DNA from: Daphnia pulex
Lineage: Eukaryota; Arthropoda; Branchiopoda; Diplostraca; Daphniidae
Direction of reading: 5' to 3'
Assembly (NCBI RefSeq): GCF_021134715.1
Contig: NC_060023.1
Span: 10,726,001 to 10,790,000 of the forward strand
DNA: 64,000 nucleotides
In this document: piece by piece, positions 13,741 through 24,567 of the stretch
Position numbering within the stretch: the stretch's first letter is position 1
How the letters are laid out: the number at the start of each line of letters is the position of its first letter
Notes under the pieces: model-generated
Databases searched by the model: none
Told to the model about the DNA's origin: nothing
Seen by the model: only the letters and a program-made list of their open reading frames with translations
Program-made: the position numbers and the translations under genes

Positions 13741-15389
13741 AATTGTGTTGTTGTCGTTACCGTGAATCCATAAACATAAATGCTAATAATATGCATGCGC
13801 GCGCAAATTATTCCCTGGAGAATATGATTATAAATTTAAAAATGGAAAGTTCGCATTTCCTTATCTAACAGGGCATTCATCCAGCTGGCACCTAAAGTTA
13901 TTTCTTTTTTAGAAAACCCAAAAAAATGATGAAGGCAATGAGTCAAACGACCTCGCCTTTTTATTTTTTGCAGAGTCGAAATCCATCGTGATTTTTCACC
14001 ACGATTCGTCTTATTGCGTGTTTAGAAACAAACCGGCACGTCATTTAATAATCTGTCCAAATTTGGTCGATCGATTGAAGTGAAAAGAAGATTCAAAGTT
14101 CTCTCTCTATTTCGAGAAAAGCCCTAACTTATTTTGTTTGAATGCTCATCATTCCGTGACGAAAAGGATTGAAGCGTTGCGCATCTTGGTCGACCGGGTG
14201 ATAAGGCACGTCCAATATTTCATCCAGATGAGGAAATTTATGGAATAGATAATGACGGCTCTGCTCGCCGTATACACGCGCATCATCTAAAGCATTCGGC
14301 TTTTATGTTTTCCACAAGGGACTTTCTATCTGCGCGTTCGAGGACACACGTGCTGCTCCCGCATTCAACGGGACTTGAATTTAAACCGATATCTGTCCAG
14401 TTCAATAGACCTTCTTCAGCATTCTCTGCATTCAGCAGCTGCTGCTAGGGGGGGCCTATAGAGGAAATTCCAAATCATATAGATCTAACGTTAGTTCTAA
14501 TTGGACAGCCGTTCGATGCTGGAGGAAAAGGAGAAAGTGCGCGCGGGTTCAATGTAATCAGCTGCTGAGGTACTATTTTGATAGCAGTGGCAGAAGTCGG
14601 GAGATTGTTCAACTGTCAAGTATGTAATATTCGCTTTAAATCATCAGCCAGCCATCCGGCCGACCTACATAAGCCGAGAGATTACAGACGTGACAGCCCA
14701 GGTCTTTTTCCTTTCAAAAGAATTGGCAGGCAATCAAATAAAGTTTGGTACGTAACGGTGACATGTGCAATACTCGCAGTGGAATGGCTGTTTCATATCA
14801 CTCCAATCCGCAGCAGCAGCAACAAAAGAAGAAAAGAGAAAGAAAGTCGGCCATGAGGGAATTCAATCGATTGCGTGCCTATGCGCCACATTTTCTCGAC
14901 TAGACATTATTGGCCTCGTTCAATTGTGAATGGGAAATATTTTTTTCAATGGATTTCTTATTGGCCCCATCATTTTCAACCATTTGCAGACATTAGAAAA
15001 GGATTTATCAATGAAACGCCATCGATCAAGTCCCCGACGCTGAAAGGCGAATTTAACGTCTGGAATTTTGACGGAAGTGACGCCGAGTGGGAATAAGAAA
15101 ATCGATTGGCTCATCATCGATTGCAAGATGGGAGGACCGTGAGTTTACCCAAACGTTATACAAGTCGGTGATACTTATCTCAGCATGACACACCATTTCT
15201 TATCTGTAATCTACCGGCCCTAATCTTACATTGCGAGAGGCCAAATGATAAAAACGGTTTGAAATTGAACCCCCCAAAAAATGCCATTCCGTTAGGAGTT
15301 GAGAAAATGTGAAAGCAGCGAAAGTAGCTGCTCTTGACTAAAACTTTGTGAATGTCGTGAACTAATTGTGATTTTAATTTCAAAAGCAT
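13741..15389. other. Intergenic region, no gene seen
   Basis: About 1.6 kb. Short open frames at 14578-14856 and 14875-15096 show no recognisable domain or convincing splice context. The 5' region of the METTL24-like gene must fall at its right end. Confidence 0.45.
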
Positions 15390-16400
15390 ATGGCTCTCAA
15401 ATTATCGAGATCGGCCTTTAAACGCCTGTGCCTGTTGCCACTGGTGCTGGCCTTCTTAATTGTCTTCCTGTACAAGTCCATCTCCAACATTTACCAAGGT
15501 GTCGAGTACACGGGTAATATCACGACTGTTCAAACGGCCTTTGATTTGTTCAAACGAGAGCCGTTGGAAGTTTGCCACAACATCGATCTTCTCAACGTTG
15601 GCGACCCGCAAGGAATTGAACTCAACTCATATCCTCAGCTCATTTGCACCGATCCAGGATTCCAGTAATTAATTCAAGCAAATTAATTTGTAAATAATTG
15701 ATCGTCCAGTCAACTATTAGTATATCTTATAATTAATAGAATCGAGGAAAACAACTGTTTGTTCTACGTCATCAAAACGCTAAAGAGCGACTGGTCGCTG
15801 GAGGAAACTGCGGAGAAAATGGGATGTCAAGTTTACTCTTTGTTATTAGCTCGTCCCGATTCGCCGGAAGAAGAGTTCACTCCAGCACGAAACCAAAGTC
15901 GTCACATCCACATCTTCCGTCTCGGCGAAAACGAAAATGTGGGGAAATTCGTCCAGCACCAGCACAAGAATATGAGCCAGCACAATGCGACAGCCATTGA
16001 TTACATGATGATACGGTTGGGCAGTGGGCAGAGCGAGTGGCAAATTCTGGCGGATCTGACGGAGCGGAATCAGCTGGATCGCATTAAACATCTGTCCGTG
16101 GGCGTCAACCTGTGCCCTGATCGATCGAGTTTCACAGAGTCGCACTTCCAGTACGTGATGGACGTCGACCGGCAACTCAGCGACAGGTGGGACCTGAAAT
16201 TATTCGACTTATCCAACGACGAGGACACTTTTGTGTACAATCCCGTCGTCAAGGCGAAAACCTACTGCGCCTCCCAGTTCACCTGGATCAATCAGCGATT
16301 CCGCCGCATCGACGACCCTCAATACCAGCTGCCGGGCAACGATTCCCAGCACACAGAGCCAGTCACTAGTCCAAATCTACTTTTATCGACCAATCAATAA
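15390..16400 (+). CDS. METTL24-like type II membrane protein
   Basis: Two exons, 15390-15664 and 15740-16400, about 311 aa. The N-terminus MALKLSRSAFKRLCLLPLVL starts a basic stretch and a single hydrophobic anchor (about residues 14-30), giving a type II, Golgi-like topology. The ectodomain has YPQLICTDPGF, then CLFYVIKTLKSDWSLEETA and GCQVYSLLLARPD. This order (conserved Cys, W-S-x-E, G-C-x-V-x-S) resembles the methyltransferase-like 24 family, which has an SAM-dependent methyltransferase-type fold. The C-terminal part includes SVGVNLCPDRSSF and DRWDLKLFDLSNDEDTF. NxS/T glycosylation sites are present. The assignment rests on recalled motif pattern rather than alignment, and catalytic activity is not shown. 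The start ATG at 15390 directly precedes the anchor. Confidence 0.6.
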
Positions 16401-17521
16401 CCGCAACCTGTTCTCTCTTCGTTCTGTAATTTTATTTTTAAACGGAATTAGTAACAACGTCAATGTATCTCATCGCAGAGTTTTAAAGCTGCACTATTTT
16501 AATCAAGAAATCGAAAACCTTAAATAGTAATACCCCCCTTTTTTTTTGGTCGAACTCAAAAGGAGCTGGCTCCCAAATTACGTCGATTAAACAAGTTATG
16601 AAATTTCTCAATAGCATTTTCTATTCGTCTGATTACTTCTTTTTTGTCCTGACGTTTCAGAATATTTTCTTTTTATGTGGCGGCTCAAATCCATCGTCAA
16701 AGGGCCACAACGGTAATCTATAGACTGAGAATCATAATCTACCAAGAAGGGGCTCTATTTTGCATTTGCATCTATTCACTTAATACATTTGAGAATCACT
16801 GCGTACTATACAAAAGTAGATGGGGGCATACGCTAGGCTGTATAAAAGAACGCGTATTAAAAAAGGGCTTGGCAATTTTGGAATTTAGAATTATTCAAAG
16901 CATTTCGACACACAGCAAAACAGCTAGTCCTTATAGGGATTCTCCCGAGATTATAACTGTAACCCTTTTACTATTCCGGCAACAAGAAATAAACTCTTGA
17001 CAAGACGCATTTTGACCATCTACGAATTTACGCTGAACACGAATTCTCGCTGGCTGTAATACGCGCGAGTAAAATCCAATTTGAATTTCAATTGAATTTT
17101 TAGCGCATAATTCCTGCACGGTCTATTCCGAATAGAGAAAGCTACCGGGAAACTGAAGCCTATTAAATAACAACGCTTGCGTCATTCCAACCCGTGGTAA
17201 CCTTGACGATACACAACAACCAGAGTCTCGGCTCGGGCCATTGTCAACGTCTTCATGAATCCAATTTCATCTTGCGTCATGTCAACAAGTTTGCGGACAA
17301 CAAAAGTCGGTCTCATTCTTGCCGGAATTCACGCGATCCAGCGGAAACGTCGTATCTGTGTATACAACAGGGTCGACGGAATACAGAGGCAAAGAAATCG
17401 AGAGCGAAAGCGAAACATCAACGAGTGTCAGTCAATCGATAACCTTGGCGATCACGTTATACGAGAATGATAACAAACGATGAGTCCGTCCATCAAAAAA
17501 CAGCGTTTCCATTTCTGTGGG
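16401..17521. other. Intergenic region, no gene seen
   Basis: About 1.1 kb of AT-rich sequence with only short, unconvincing ORFs. Its right end leads into the TATA promoter of the proline-rich gene. Confidence 0.45.
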
Positions 17522-17560
17522 TATAAATAGTCGCAAGTCGACATCGTTATCGACACATTG
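17522..17560 (+). promoter_or_regulatory. TATA-box core promoter of the proline-rich gene
   Basis: TATAAATA at 17522-17529 lies about 85 bp before the start codon at 17611. Transcription would begin about 30 bp downstream, near 17552. A strong TATA box fits a highly or stage-specifically expressed secreted-protein gene. Confidence 0.6.
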
Positions 17561-17610
17561 CTATCGTCTTCCAGCATTGCAGCACTTTCAACCGATTAGG
17601 CAAATACGTC

Positions 17611-19000
17611 ATGAAATATTCGGTAAGATATTACGCAAAAATTAAAGTCAATTTTCAAATTTCGATCAAACAAATTTTTTTTCAACATTTTCTTTGATTG
17701 ATAGGTGGTTTTGTTTCACGGTTTGGTGTTGATGGCGTTTGTGGCATCTACCAATGGCCATCGGAAAAAGAATGACGATATTGGTAAATGCCGGGTGCCG
17801 GATGAAAAGAAAAAAGACAGCTGGAATTGGGTGGATTGCATCTACAATGGTGGCAACCCGATCATAGTTAGTACTACTAAAAGGCCTACCACCACTCAAA
17901 AACCGTTGAAAGTAGACGGATACTTTAAGAACAGAGGACCGGGAAAATGTCTGATCAAAAGTGATACGCAAAAGACGAGAAAAGGCAATCAGCCGGCTTG
18001 GGTTTGGGTTGATTGTGACTACACCGGTGGTATCCCAAAACGGATCACTACTAAACCCCCTGTTCAAACAACGATGAAACCTGCTGTCCAGCCAGTGCCT
18101 GCTGCTACACCTCGGCCTCAGATGCCACCACAAACCCCTGTAAAACCTCCCCTACCACCTCCGGTTCCCACTCAGCGTCCTGTTTTGCCTCCGTACCCTT
18201 CGCCAATTCCCGTCCGGCCTCCGCAATCCCCTCCGGTTCCTGTCCGGCCTCCTGTTTTGGCCCCTTATCCATCGCCAACTCCACCCAGGCCACCACAACC
18301 ACCTCCTGTAAGACCTCCCGCTTCCGTTCCTGTCTATCCGCAACCACTTCCAGCTCCTCCTTCAGTTCCTGTCTATCCACGACCGTTTCCAGCACCTCCA
18401 TCAATTCCTGTCCGGCCTCCAATTCCACCACCTACTCCAGCTCGGCCTCCAGTTCCACCTCCCGCTCCTGTCAGGCCTCCAGTTCCAGCCCCTGCTCCTG
18501 TCCGGCCTCCAGTTCCAGCCCCTGCTCCTGTCCGGCCTCCAGTTCCAGTCCCTGCTCCTGTCCGGCCTCCAGTTCCAGCCCCTGCTCCTGTCCGGCCTCC
18601 AGTTCCAGCCCCTGCTCCTGTCAGGCCTCCAGTTCCACCCCCTGCTCCTGTCAGGCCTCCAGTTCCAGCCCCTGCTCCTGTCAGGCCTCCAGTTCCACCC
18701 CCTGCTCCTGTCAGGCCTCCAGTTCCACCCCCTGCTCCTGTCCGGCCTCCAGTTCCAGCCCCAACTACTGTCAGGCCTCCACCACCACCGACAACTGTCA
18801 AACCACCCATGCCCATTACTACTCGACCCACAACAACAACTTCAGCTCCTACCAAGTACTGGAAACAAACTTGGACCACTACGGCTCCCAATTTGATCTG
18901 CAACAAGCGGTGGTGTTGGGACGGTAAAAGATGGTTCGACAAAGGAATTGGTTCAACTGAGAAGACCGTCAACATTTTCAAAAAACCTACACTACCGTGA
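17611..19000 (+). CDS. Secreted proline-rich repeat protein
   Basis: Two exons: a 12-bp first coding exon, 17611-17622 (MKYS), and 17705-19000, 435 aa in all. The signal peptide spans the intron (MKYSVVLFHGLVLMAFVAS). Two N-terminal Cys/Trp modules follow: GKCRVPDEKKKDSWNWVDC and a second copy with WVWVDCDYTGG. The centre (about residues 130-365) is almost wholly Pro, Val, Ala and Arg, including about 12 copies of the decapeptide PVPAPAPVRP encoded by a 30-bp unit in near-perfect register at 18440-18770. A Thr-rich stretch precedes a short C-terminal Cys/Trp segment, CNKRWCWDGKRWF. The architecture suggests an extracellular structural or mucin-like protein of cuticle, gut lining or egg. That role is inferred; I know no named family. 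Confidence 0.8.
18440..18770 (+). repeat. 30-bp coding minisatellite (PVPAPAPVRP)
   Basis: About eleven to twelve head-to-tail 30-bp units lie inside the proline-rich CDS. Units differ mainly by C/A at the Arg codon (CGG versus AGG) and by Ala/Pro/Val swaps. The whole 30-bp period keeps frame. Confidence 0.9.
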
Positions 19001-20796
19001 AATGAGCTCACGATTTGATCACTCATACGCTCAATGCCTCGGTAACAATTAAACCGGCGCAATAATCAATCAAAATCAAAACAATTAGCGTACATGAAAA
19101 AAAGCCCTTTCCAATGTGGACGAAATTTGCCTCTGTAGTATTTATTTCACGCAACCAAAGATGTGTCATTTTTGTCTATGTGTCTTCAAACGTATTTTGA
19201 ATCATATTTAAAAATATAAATATCAATCAAATAATCTCCTCCATCAAAACTTCAACTACTTTCTGTACTGCAATCAAAACATTGTAGCGTTAAAGAATTC
19301 CGACAACTTTACCCAATCATATGTGAGAGGAAGACAGATGAGGTGCCGGTTTGGCGGTAAAAAATTTTGGTTTGTTGCACTTTGCTTGAAGTGTTTCAAG
19401 TTAAAATATTTTGAATTTAATTGTTTGATCACAGACAAAGTTGTGAGGAACAAAACAAGCCTGATCTGCAGTAGTTCAAACGAGTCATTTAAAGAACCCT
19501 GACTCAGCAAACGAAAATGGCAAGAGAAAAACCGTTTCAGTCAACCGCCTAGCTCAGCAATAATCCTACTCCGTATACCTTCTAACGATTCGTAATCATC
19601 GCCACCAAATAGTAAACCAGAAAAAGAGGTAAGATTTTTGCCTACCTTTAAGCCTGGGAAATACGGCCAGGCATCCATCCACAGAAGAGTTGAATGTTAC
19701 ACCAGGCAGGACAGAAAAAGGGCGTCTCACTCAGATGGGTGTACACGAGAACATTTTTAGAAAGGGGAAAAAGAGGTCCGTAACTCGATCATCGGAAGTT
19801 TCTGCAATCAAACGGGATGCTGTTTATCTAAATAAGAATATAAAAGGGTTACGAAGAAATATTGACAGAAACAAGAAGCAAGTAGAGAAAATTTGAAAAT
19901 GAGACAGAGGGTAGGAAATTTTCACACACTGCATTTATGTGAAGTCATGCACCACAAAATGTCTAGCAGGTCACAGGTTAATTAAGTAATTATAATTATT
20001 ACCCGAGTGATGATACTGAGATTCTTGCTGCTGATGACAGGTCCAGTACGAGCAAAACTTGGATATCTTGCTGTTATTATGGCTGGCTCAGGCCTTAAAT
20101 CTGCACATAAAGTAAAAGGTTACATAGTGCAAACTAACTGCCATGCATTGACAGGGAACTTGTTACATGATAAATGAGTAGGCCTAAGGAACTAACATTT
20201 CAAAAACAGGTTAAACTCTTCTATTAAAGCTTCCATAATCACTCCATTTTTATTCTCAGTTATATTTACCAGCTAAACAACACGGAGTGAAGAGCATGGA
20301 GAGCTGCGACACCAGAGTTCACACGACGATCACAATTTTGTAATTTTATTTGTTGCTCCCTTTATCGTGCAGACACGTTCGAAACTTTCAAACAAAACGA
20401 CAGCAGACGACACTAATATTCTAATTAGCCAGCAAGTTTAAGATATCGATTGAAATTAAATCGACCCCTTTCCCCTAAATTCAAACCGCTCAAAGTATAA
20501 CAAAATAAGTTAGAAGCCAGTGTATAAGAATGTTAATATTTGGCTTTGAATTGAAACAAAAAAGCACGTGGCCATTTATAATAGACTGTTCAATAGCACG
20601 TCTGTGAGATCAGTTATTTATTATTTCGTTTATTTTCCTAGTTTTATTGCTAATTAGAAAATGGGGACGTAAAAGCAGATAATAAGTTATTAACTCGTTT
20701 TATTTATCCACAAGCAAAGGTTGTTATTTTATTCAAACGAAAGACAACTAACAATACGACAAATTTCGGAAAAATTAATGTAGGTAAGCCAAACAC
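19001..20796. other. Intergenic region, no gene seen
   Basis: About 1.8 kb, AT-rich. Short ORFs at 19274-19510 (minus) and 19690-19896 (plus) have no recognisable domain. Nothing else stands out. Confidence 0.45.
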
Positions 20797-20957
20797 GAAA
20801 ACAATTCAATTTTAGCAGTATCGAAACGAACTATGTTGCAAAGTCATAGACTGAAGCGTCATAGAAAAAAACATTCACAAAGGATTTGATGCCTTCAAGC
20901 TAATTTCGCGGCGATTCCAGATAACGAACGAAAAACATTTTCCCTAGCAGTTGGCAT
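20797..20957. repeat. Direct repeat copy A (about 160 bp)
   Basis: This matches 21805-21964 in the same orientation, from GAAAACAATTCAATTTTAGC to CAGTTGGCAT, with scattered mismatches and small indels. The two copies bracket the left arm of the inverted duplication. Confidence 0.8.
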
Positions 20958-21105
20958 AAATGTGCGTTTGGATTCTCGAGAACGAGTGTCATGATAGCTT
21001 CTAACGCTGTTTTCCCGTCCAGGTGAACTTGATCCTCACGGAATCTTCCATCCAAGATAACTCGAACGATCGAAGTGAACGATTCAGCACGAGTAGCATA
21101 AGAAG
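20905..21105 (-). pseudogene. C-terminal coding remnant, unknown family
   Basis: Read on the minus strand from about 21105, an open frame gives an ILDGRFREDQVHLDGKTAL-type sequence and ends MFFVRYLESPRN then stop. The helical, ankyrin-like look of DGKTALEAIM hints at a repeat protein, but this is weak. It abuts the left arm of the inverted duplication. Direct repeat copy B encodes a similar MFFVRYLES end, so it is probably the 3' end of the same gene family. Confidence 0.4.
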
Positions 21106-21806
21106 ATATTTATTTCTTATACACTACAGAGAGATTGAACAACTGAAAGCACAGACATGGGTTATAAAAGAAAGGCTGAGAAAGACGTAAGAACTGAAGA
21201 TGGTGAAAGCAGTAATTCGTCTAAGAAAACAAAGTTGGAAGATCAGGATGTCAAAAACCTTAACCTTGTTTAGTCGAAGATTCAGTTGTGCATGAAGTCA
21301 AAGTGAGATCAATTGAAATCACCAAGGTTAGGAAAGATAAAACTCAAGAGCCCGATACCTCGACTTCACCAAACAAACTTGATACAGAACAGCAGATAGA
21401 AGAATTGGAGTTGAACGGTTGTGCAAATGTTTTTTATGGGAATGACTCAACCCAAGAATATGGCTGGACATGCTGGCATAAAGCCATCAAACTGCGAGAA
21501 ACCAACAACATTCCTAAAACTATGTTAGTACAATCTGCAAAGGAAAAAGTTGCTTTCAAGAACCGTTCAGAATTACAAACCTTGAAAGAATTGCAAGAAC
21601 TTTTTGGTGATAGCCGACGAAGATGGAAGATTCAGGTGTTCTTTATCGCCCAACGTATTTCGAAGAAAAATGGATGGCAGTTTGCTCTTCGTAATTGGAA
21701 GAAACGGCAAGTGACTCGTCACAGTGCTATTGCCATGTCGCTTTACCTGTTTGCATTATTCGGAACTGAAGATTTTTTGCAACGACTGGTACTGAATCCA
21801 ACTGGA
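21106..21806 (+). pseudogene. Inverted-duplication arm 1, truncated gene copy
   Basis: This arm carries the same coding block as 22322-23020 in opposite orientation, about 99% identical by eye. The main frame starts at about 21281 (ATG at 21288) and encodes GCANVFYGNDSTQEYGWTCW, later LFGDSRRRWKIQ and MSLYLFALFGTEDFLQRL. After LNPTG it runs into unrelated sequence (the direct repeat) and stops at 21842. An upstream frame from the ATG of MGYKRKAEKD stops at a TAG before the main frame opens, one register off. Both arms share this break. The family is not recognised; GWTCWHKAI is faintly ankyrin-like. Confidence 0.7.
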
Positions 21807-21964
21807 AAACAATTCAATTTTAGCAGTATCGAAACGAACTAGTGTTGCAAAACCATAGACTTAAGCGTAACAGGTTAACATTAACAAAGGATTTGATACC
21901 TTCAAGCTACTTTAGCAGCGATTCCAGATAACGAACGAAAAACATTTTCCCTTGCAGTTGGCAT
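21805..21964. repeat. Direct repeat copy B (about 160 bp)
   Basis: Same-orientation partner of 20797-20957. On the minus strand it encodes a similar MFFVRYLES segment followed closely by a stop. It begins exactly where arm 1 loses homology. Confidence 0.8.
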
Positions 21965-22137
21965 TGATCCGCTCGTTCCCATTGTCTATAAAGTAGTTTT
22001 CTAGTAGTTTCTTCAATCTTTATTTTCAGCTTCCGATTTTGCAATCGACGACAGCAGTTCGAGAATAAGAATAATCACTTCAGAGATTTCTTCGAGCTTT
22101 ACGGATTTCGATTTGATATGAATACTTGGGTTCATTT

Positions 22138-22970
22138 CTATTTCTTCAATAGGAGCAATGGAGCATAATCGCGAACTTTTACTTGATATGCGAAAGAGAA
22201 ATCAAGGGAAGTGATCCAATGGTCGAATGTCAAAACTGCATCCGGTTTGGTTTGATTCCGTTGTGGGTCCCTCAGGGTGTTGAAGAATTCGGTGAACGTT
22301 AAGTGGACCACATCTTGCGATCCTGTTGGATTCAGTACCAGTCGTTGCAGAAAATCTTCAGTTCCGAATAATGCAAACAGGTAAAGCGACATGGCAATAG
22401 CACTGTGACGAGTCACTTGCCGTTTCTTCCAATTACGAAGAGCAAACTGCCATCCATTTTTCTTCGAAATACGTTGGGCGATAAAGAACACCTGAATCTT
22501 CCATCTTCGTCGGCTATCACCAAAAAGTTCTTGCAATTCTTTCAAGGTTTGTAATTCTGAACGGTTCTTGAAAGCAACTTTTTCCTTTGCAGATTGTACT
22601 AACATAGTTTTAGGAATGTTGTTGGTTTCTCGCAGTTTGATGGCTTTATGCCAGCATGTCCAGCCATATTCTTGGGTTGAGTCATTCCCATAAAAAACAT
22701 TTGCACAACCGTTCAACTCCAATTCTTCTATCTGCTGTTCTGTATCAAGTTTGTTTGGTGAAGTCGAGGTATCGGGCTCTTGAGTTTTATCTTTCCTAAC
22801 CTTGGTGATTTCAATTGATCTCACTTTGACTTCATGCACAACTGAATCTTCGACTAAACAAGGATAAGGTTTTTGACATCCTGATCATCCAACTTTGTTT
22901 TCTTAGACGAATTACTGCTTTCACCATCTTCAGTTCTTACGTCTTTCTCAGCCTTTCTTTTATAACCCAT
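22138..22970 (-). pseudogene. Inverted-duplication arm 2, longer gene copy
   Basis: This is the minus-strand copy. The longest open frame, 22138-22839 (233 aa), repeats the arm 1 coding block, then continues beyond the duplication with SQDVVHLTFTEFFNTLRDP and FDHWITSLDFSFAYQVKV to a stop at 22138. Because it extends in frame past the breakpoint, this arm is probably the older locus. A short frame from the ATG at 22970 (MGYKRKAEKD, with a KKTK basic cluster) is interrupted by TAG one register off, as in arm 1. This could be an ancestral frameshift or an unrecognised small intron. The product is unknown and might still be expressed. Confidence 0.6.
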
Positions 22971-23020
22971 GTCTGTGCTTTCAGTTGTTCAAGCTCTCTG
23001 TAGTGTATAAGAAATAAATA

Positions 23021-24567
23021 TTAAGTAAACACATAATAAAGAGTTTCATACAATGAATACCTGCAAATATTGATGAAAAAATAAAACCAATCCCAATAGC
23101 TGAACAAGGTGCAGACCGCAGCTAGATGAAGAGAAATTGGAAGCAGTCTTCAAAATGGGTGGAAATGAACTTGATTCTTCTAGCAATTTTAGCAAAACTA
23201 GGTTAGTAATTGTACTAAATAAATAGAAAATAGAGGCTTACCGTGTTGAAGTAAGAAGAAAACAATTCTGAAGTAGAAAAAGTTAAAAATTTTACGAAAT
23301 TTCAACTAAGATTCTTGAGCTTTGATTGACGACGTCTGCCCGGCACCATTGTCTAACGGTTGGTTATTTTCCTTGTGTCGTGCTGTAAATGGCAATACAG
23401 CTGAAGTCCCCCTGGTGGCTGAATTTGAATTTTAAATTTTAACCGTTGCCAAATTATTTATTATTTAACAAATTATCTGTTGTGGGTTGTTGTTTGTTTC
23501 ACTGTTTTTTTTTCAGAGCTTTTAAAGTTTAAGGAAACAAACATAAGAAATTTTAAGTTATTTAAAAATCAATAATTGGTAGCAAACACGAAAAAATGAT
23601 AGATGGATTCTGTCTCTAGCACGTATGTGAGATCTGGTATTTATTATTTCTCTTCTTTCCTGTTGTTTTTATTGTTTATCATAATGGGGCCGTAAAAACA
23701 CGTTTCGCCCTTTTACTGTCAAGGATTTCCCATTCCGCCAAGATACTTCCACACGACGGTCGAATAGCGATTTCGGATTTTTCTCAGCCGCTTGATGCGC
23801 GTGTTATTGCTGATTATTATTGGGGAAGAAAAGAGAGGGAGACGTGCTGGTCTTATTCTCCTGTATCGATTTCCCCGCTAAAACAACGACCTCTCCACGT
23901 CCTTCGTTTCCGATCTGGTGATTGTATCGCAGTCCGTAGCTATAGCAGCGCACGTTCAAGTGTCTTTTTTTTGAAATGATTAAGTTATTCCAGGAAATGG
24001 ATACATTCTTGTCGTTGGATGTGTGATTCGTTTGGAATAACAATATTCACGTTGGGTTGCGATCGGTTGCGATACCTTGGCAGTGTCACGAACGATATGG
24101 CATTTAATAAGTTTCCTTCCACGTCCGTGTTTCACCGTACGACTGCAATCAACAACAGGCTCCGCCCTGTGTCGTGATGCAAACTCCCAAGACAAACATT
24201 GATCCAAGACCATCCATTCACGAGTGTGTGTGGATGTCATACGTGCTCTTCCATCATTTTCCTGGTGTTGAACGATAAAGAATTTCAACAATATAATAAA
24301 GCCGTTTTACGTATACGGTGGATGTATTATTTGCGGATTCGAATTTGGCGGGTCGAATATATACGTGATACACAAACGTTGAAATCTGTTTTCACTCTGC
24401 ATCTATTCAACCTACAGAGTCAAAATTTTTAATAGTGCAATTCGATTGCCATGGCAACTAATTAAGGACTAGATGAAAATACGATTAATGTGTGGGAATA
24501 ATATTGGTGGTGACGGCCGTAATTGGCCGGAGAAAATCACTCGCCGTTGTGTGTGTTTTTTATCTTT
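23021..24567. other. Intergenic region, no secure gene
   Basis: About 1.5 kb. A plus-strand coding-like patch at about 23130-23201 (QLDEEKLEAVFKMGGNELD) ends at a GT donor, but I find no partner exon. No other signal is seen. Confidence 0.4.

Larger units (their letters stand above)
21106..23020. repeat. Large inverted repeat, about 700-bp arms
   Basis: Arms 21106-21806 and 22322-23020 are near-identical reverse complements separated by about 515 bp. Visible differences are single bases, such as GAAGATCAGG versus GATGATCAGG. A read-through transcript would fold into a long hairpin. Confidence 0.85.

Noticed and set aside
18373-19062. Long minus-strand Gly-rich ORF opposite the proline-rich gene
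   Set aside because: It is the reverse-complement shadow of the Pro repeat; the plus frame has a signal peptide, splice sites and a promoter.
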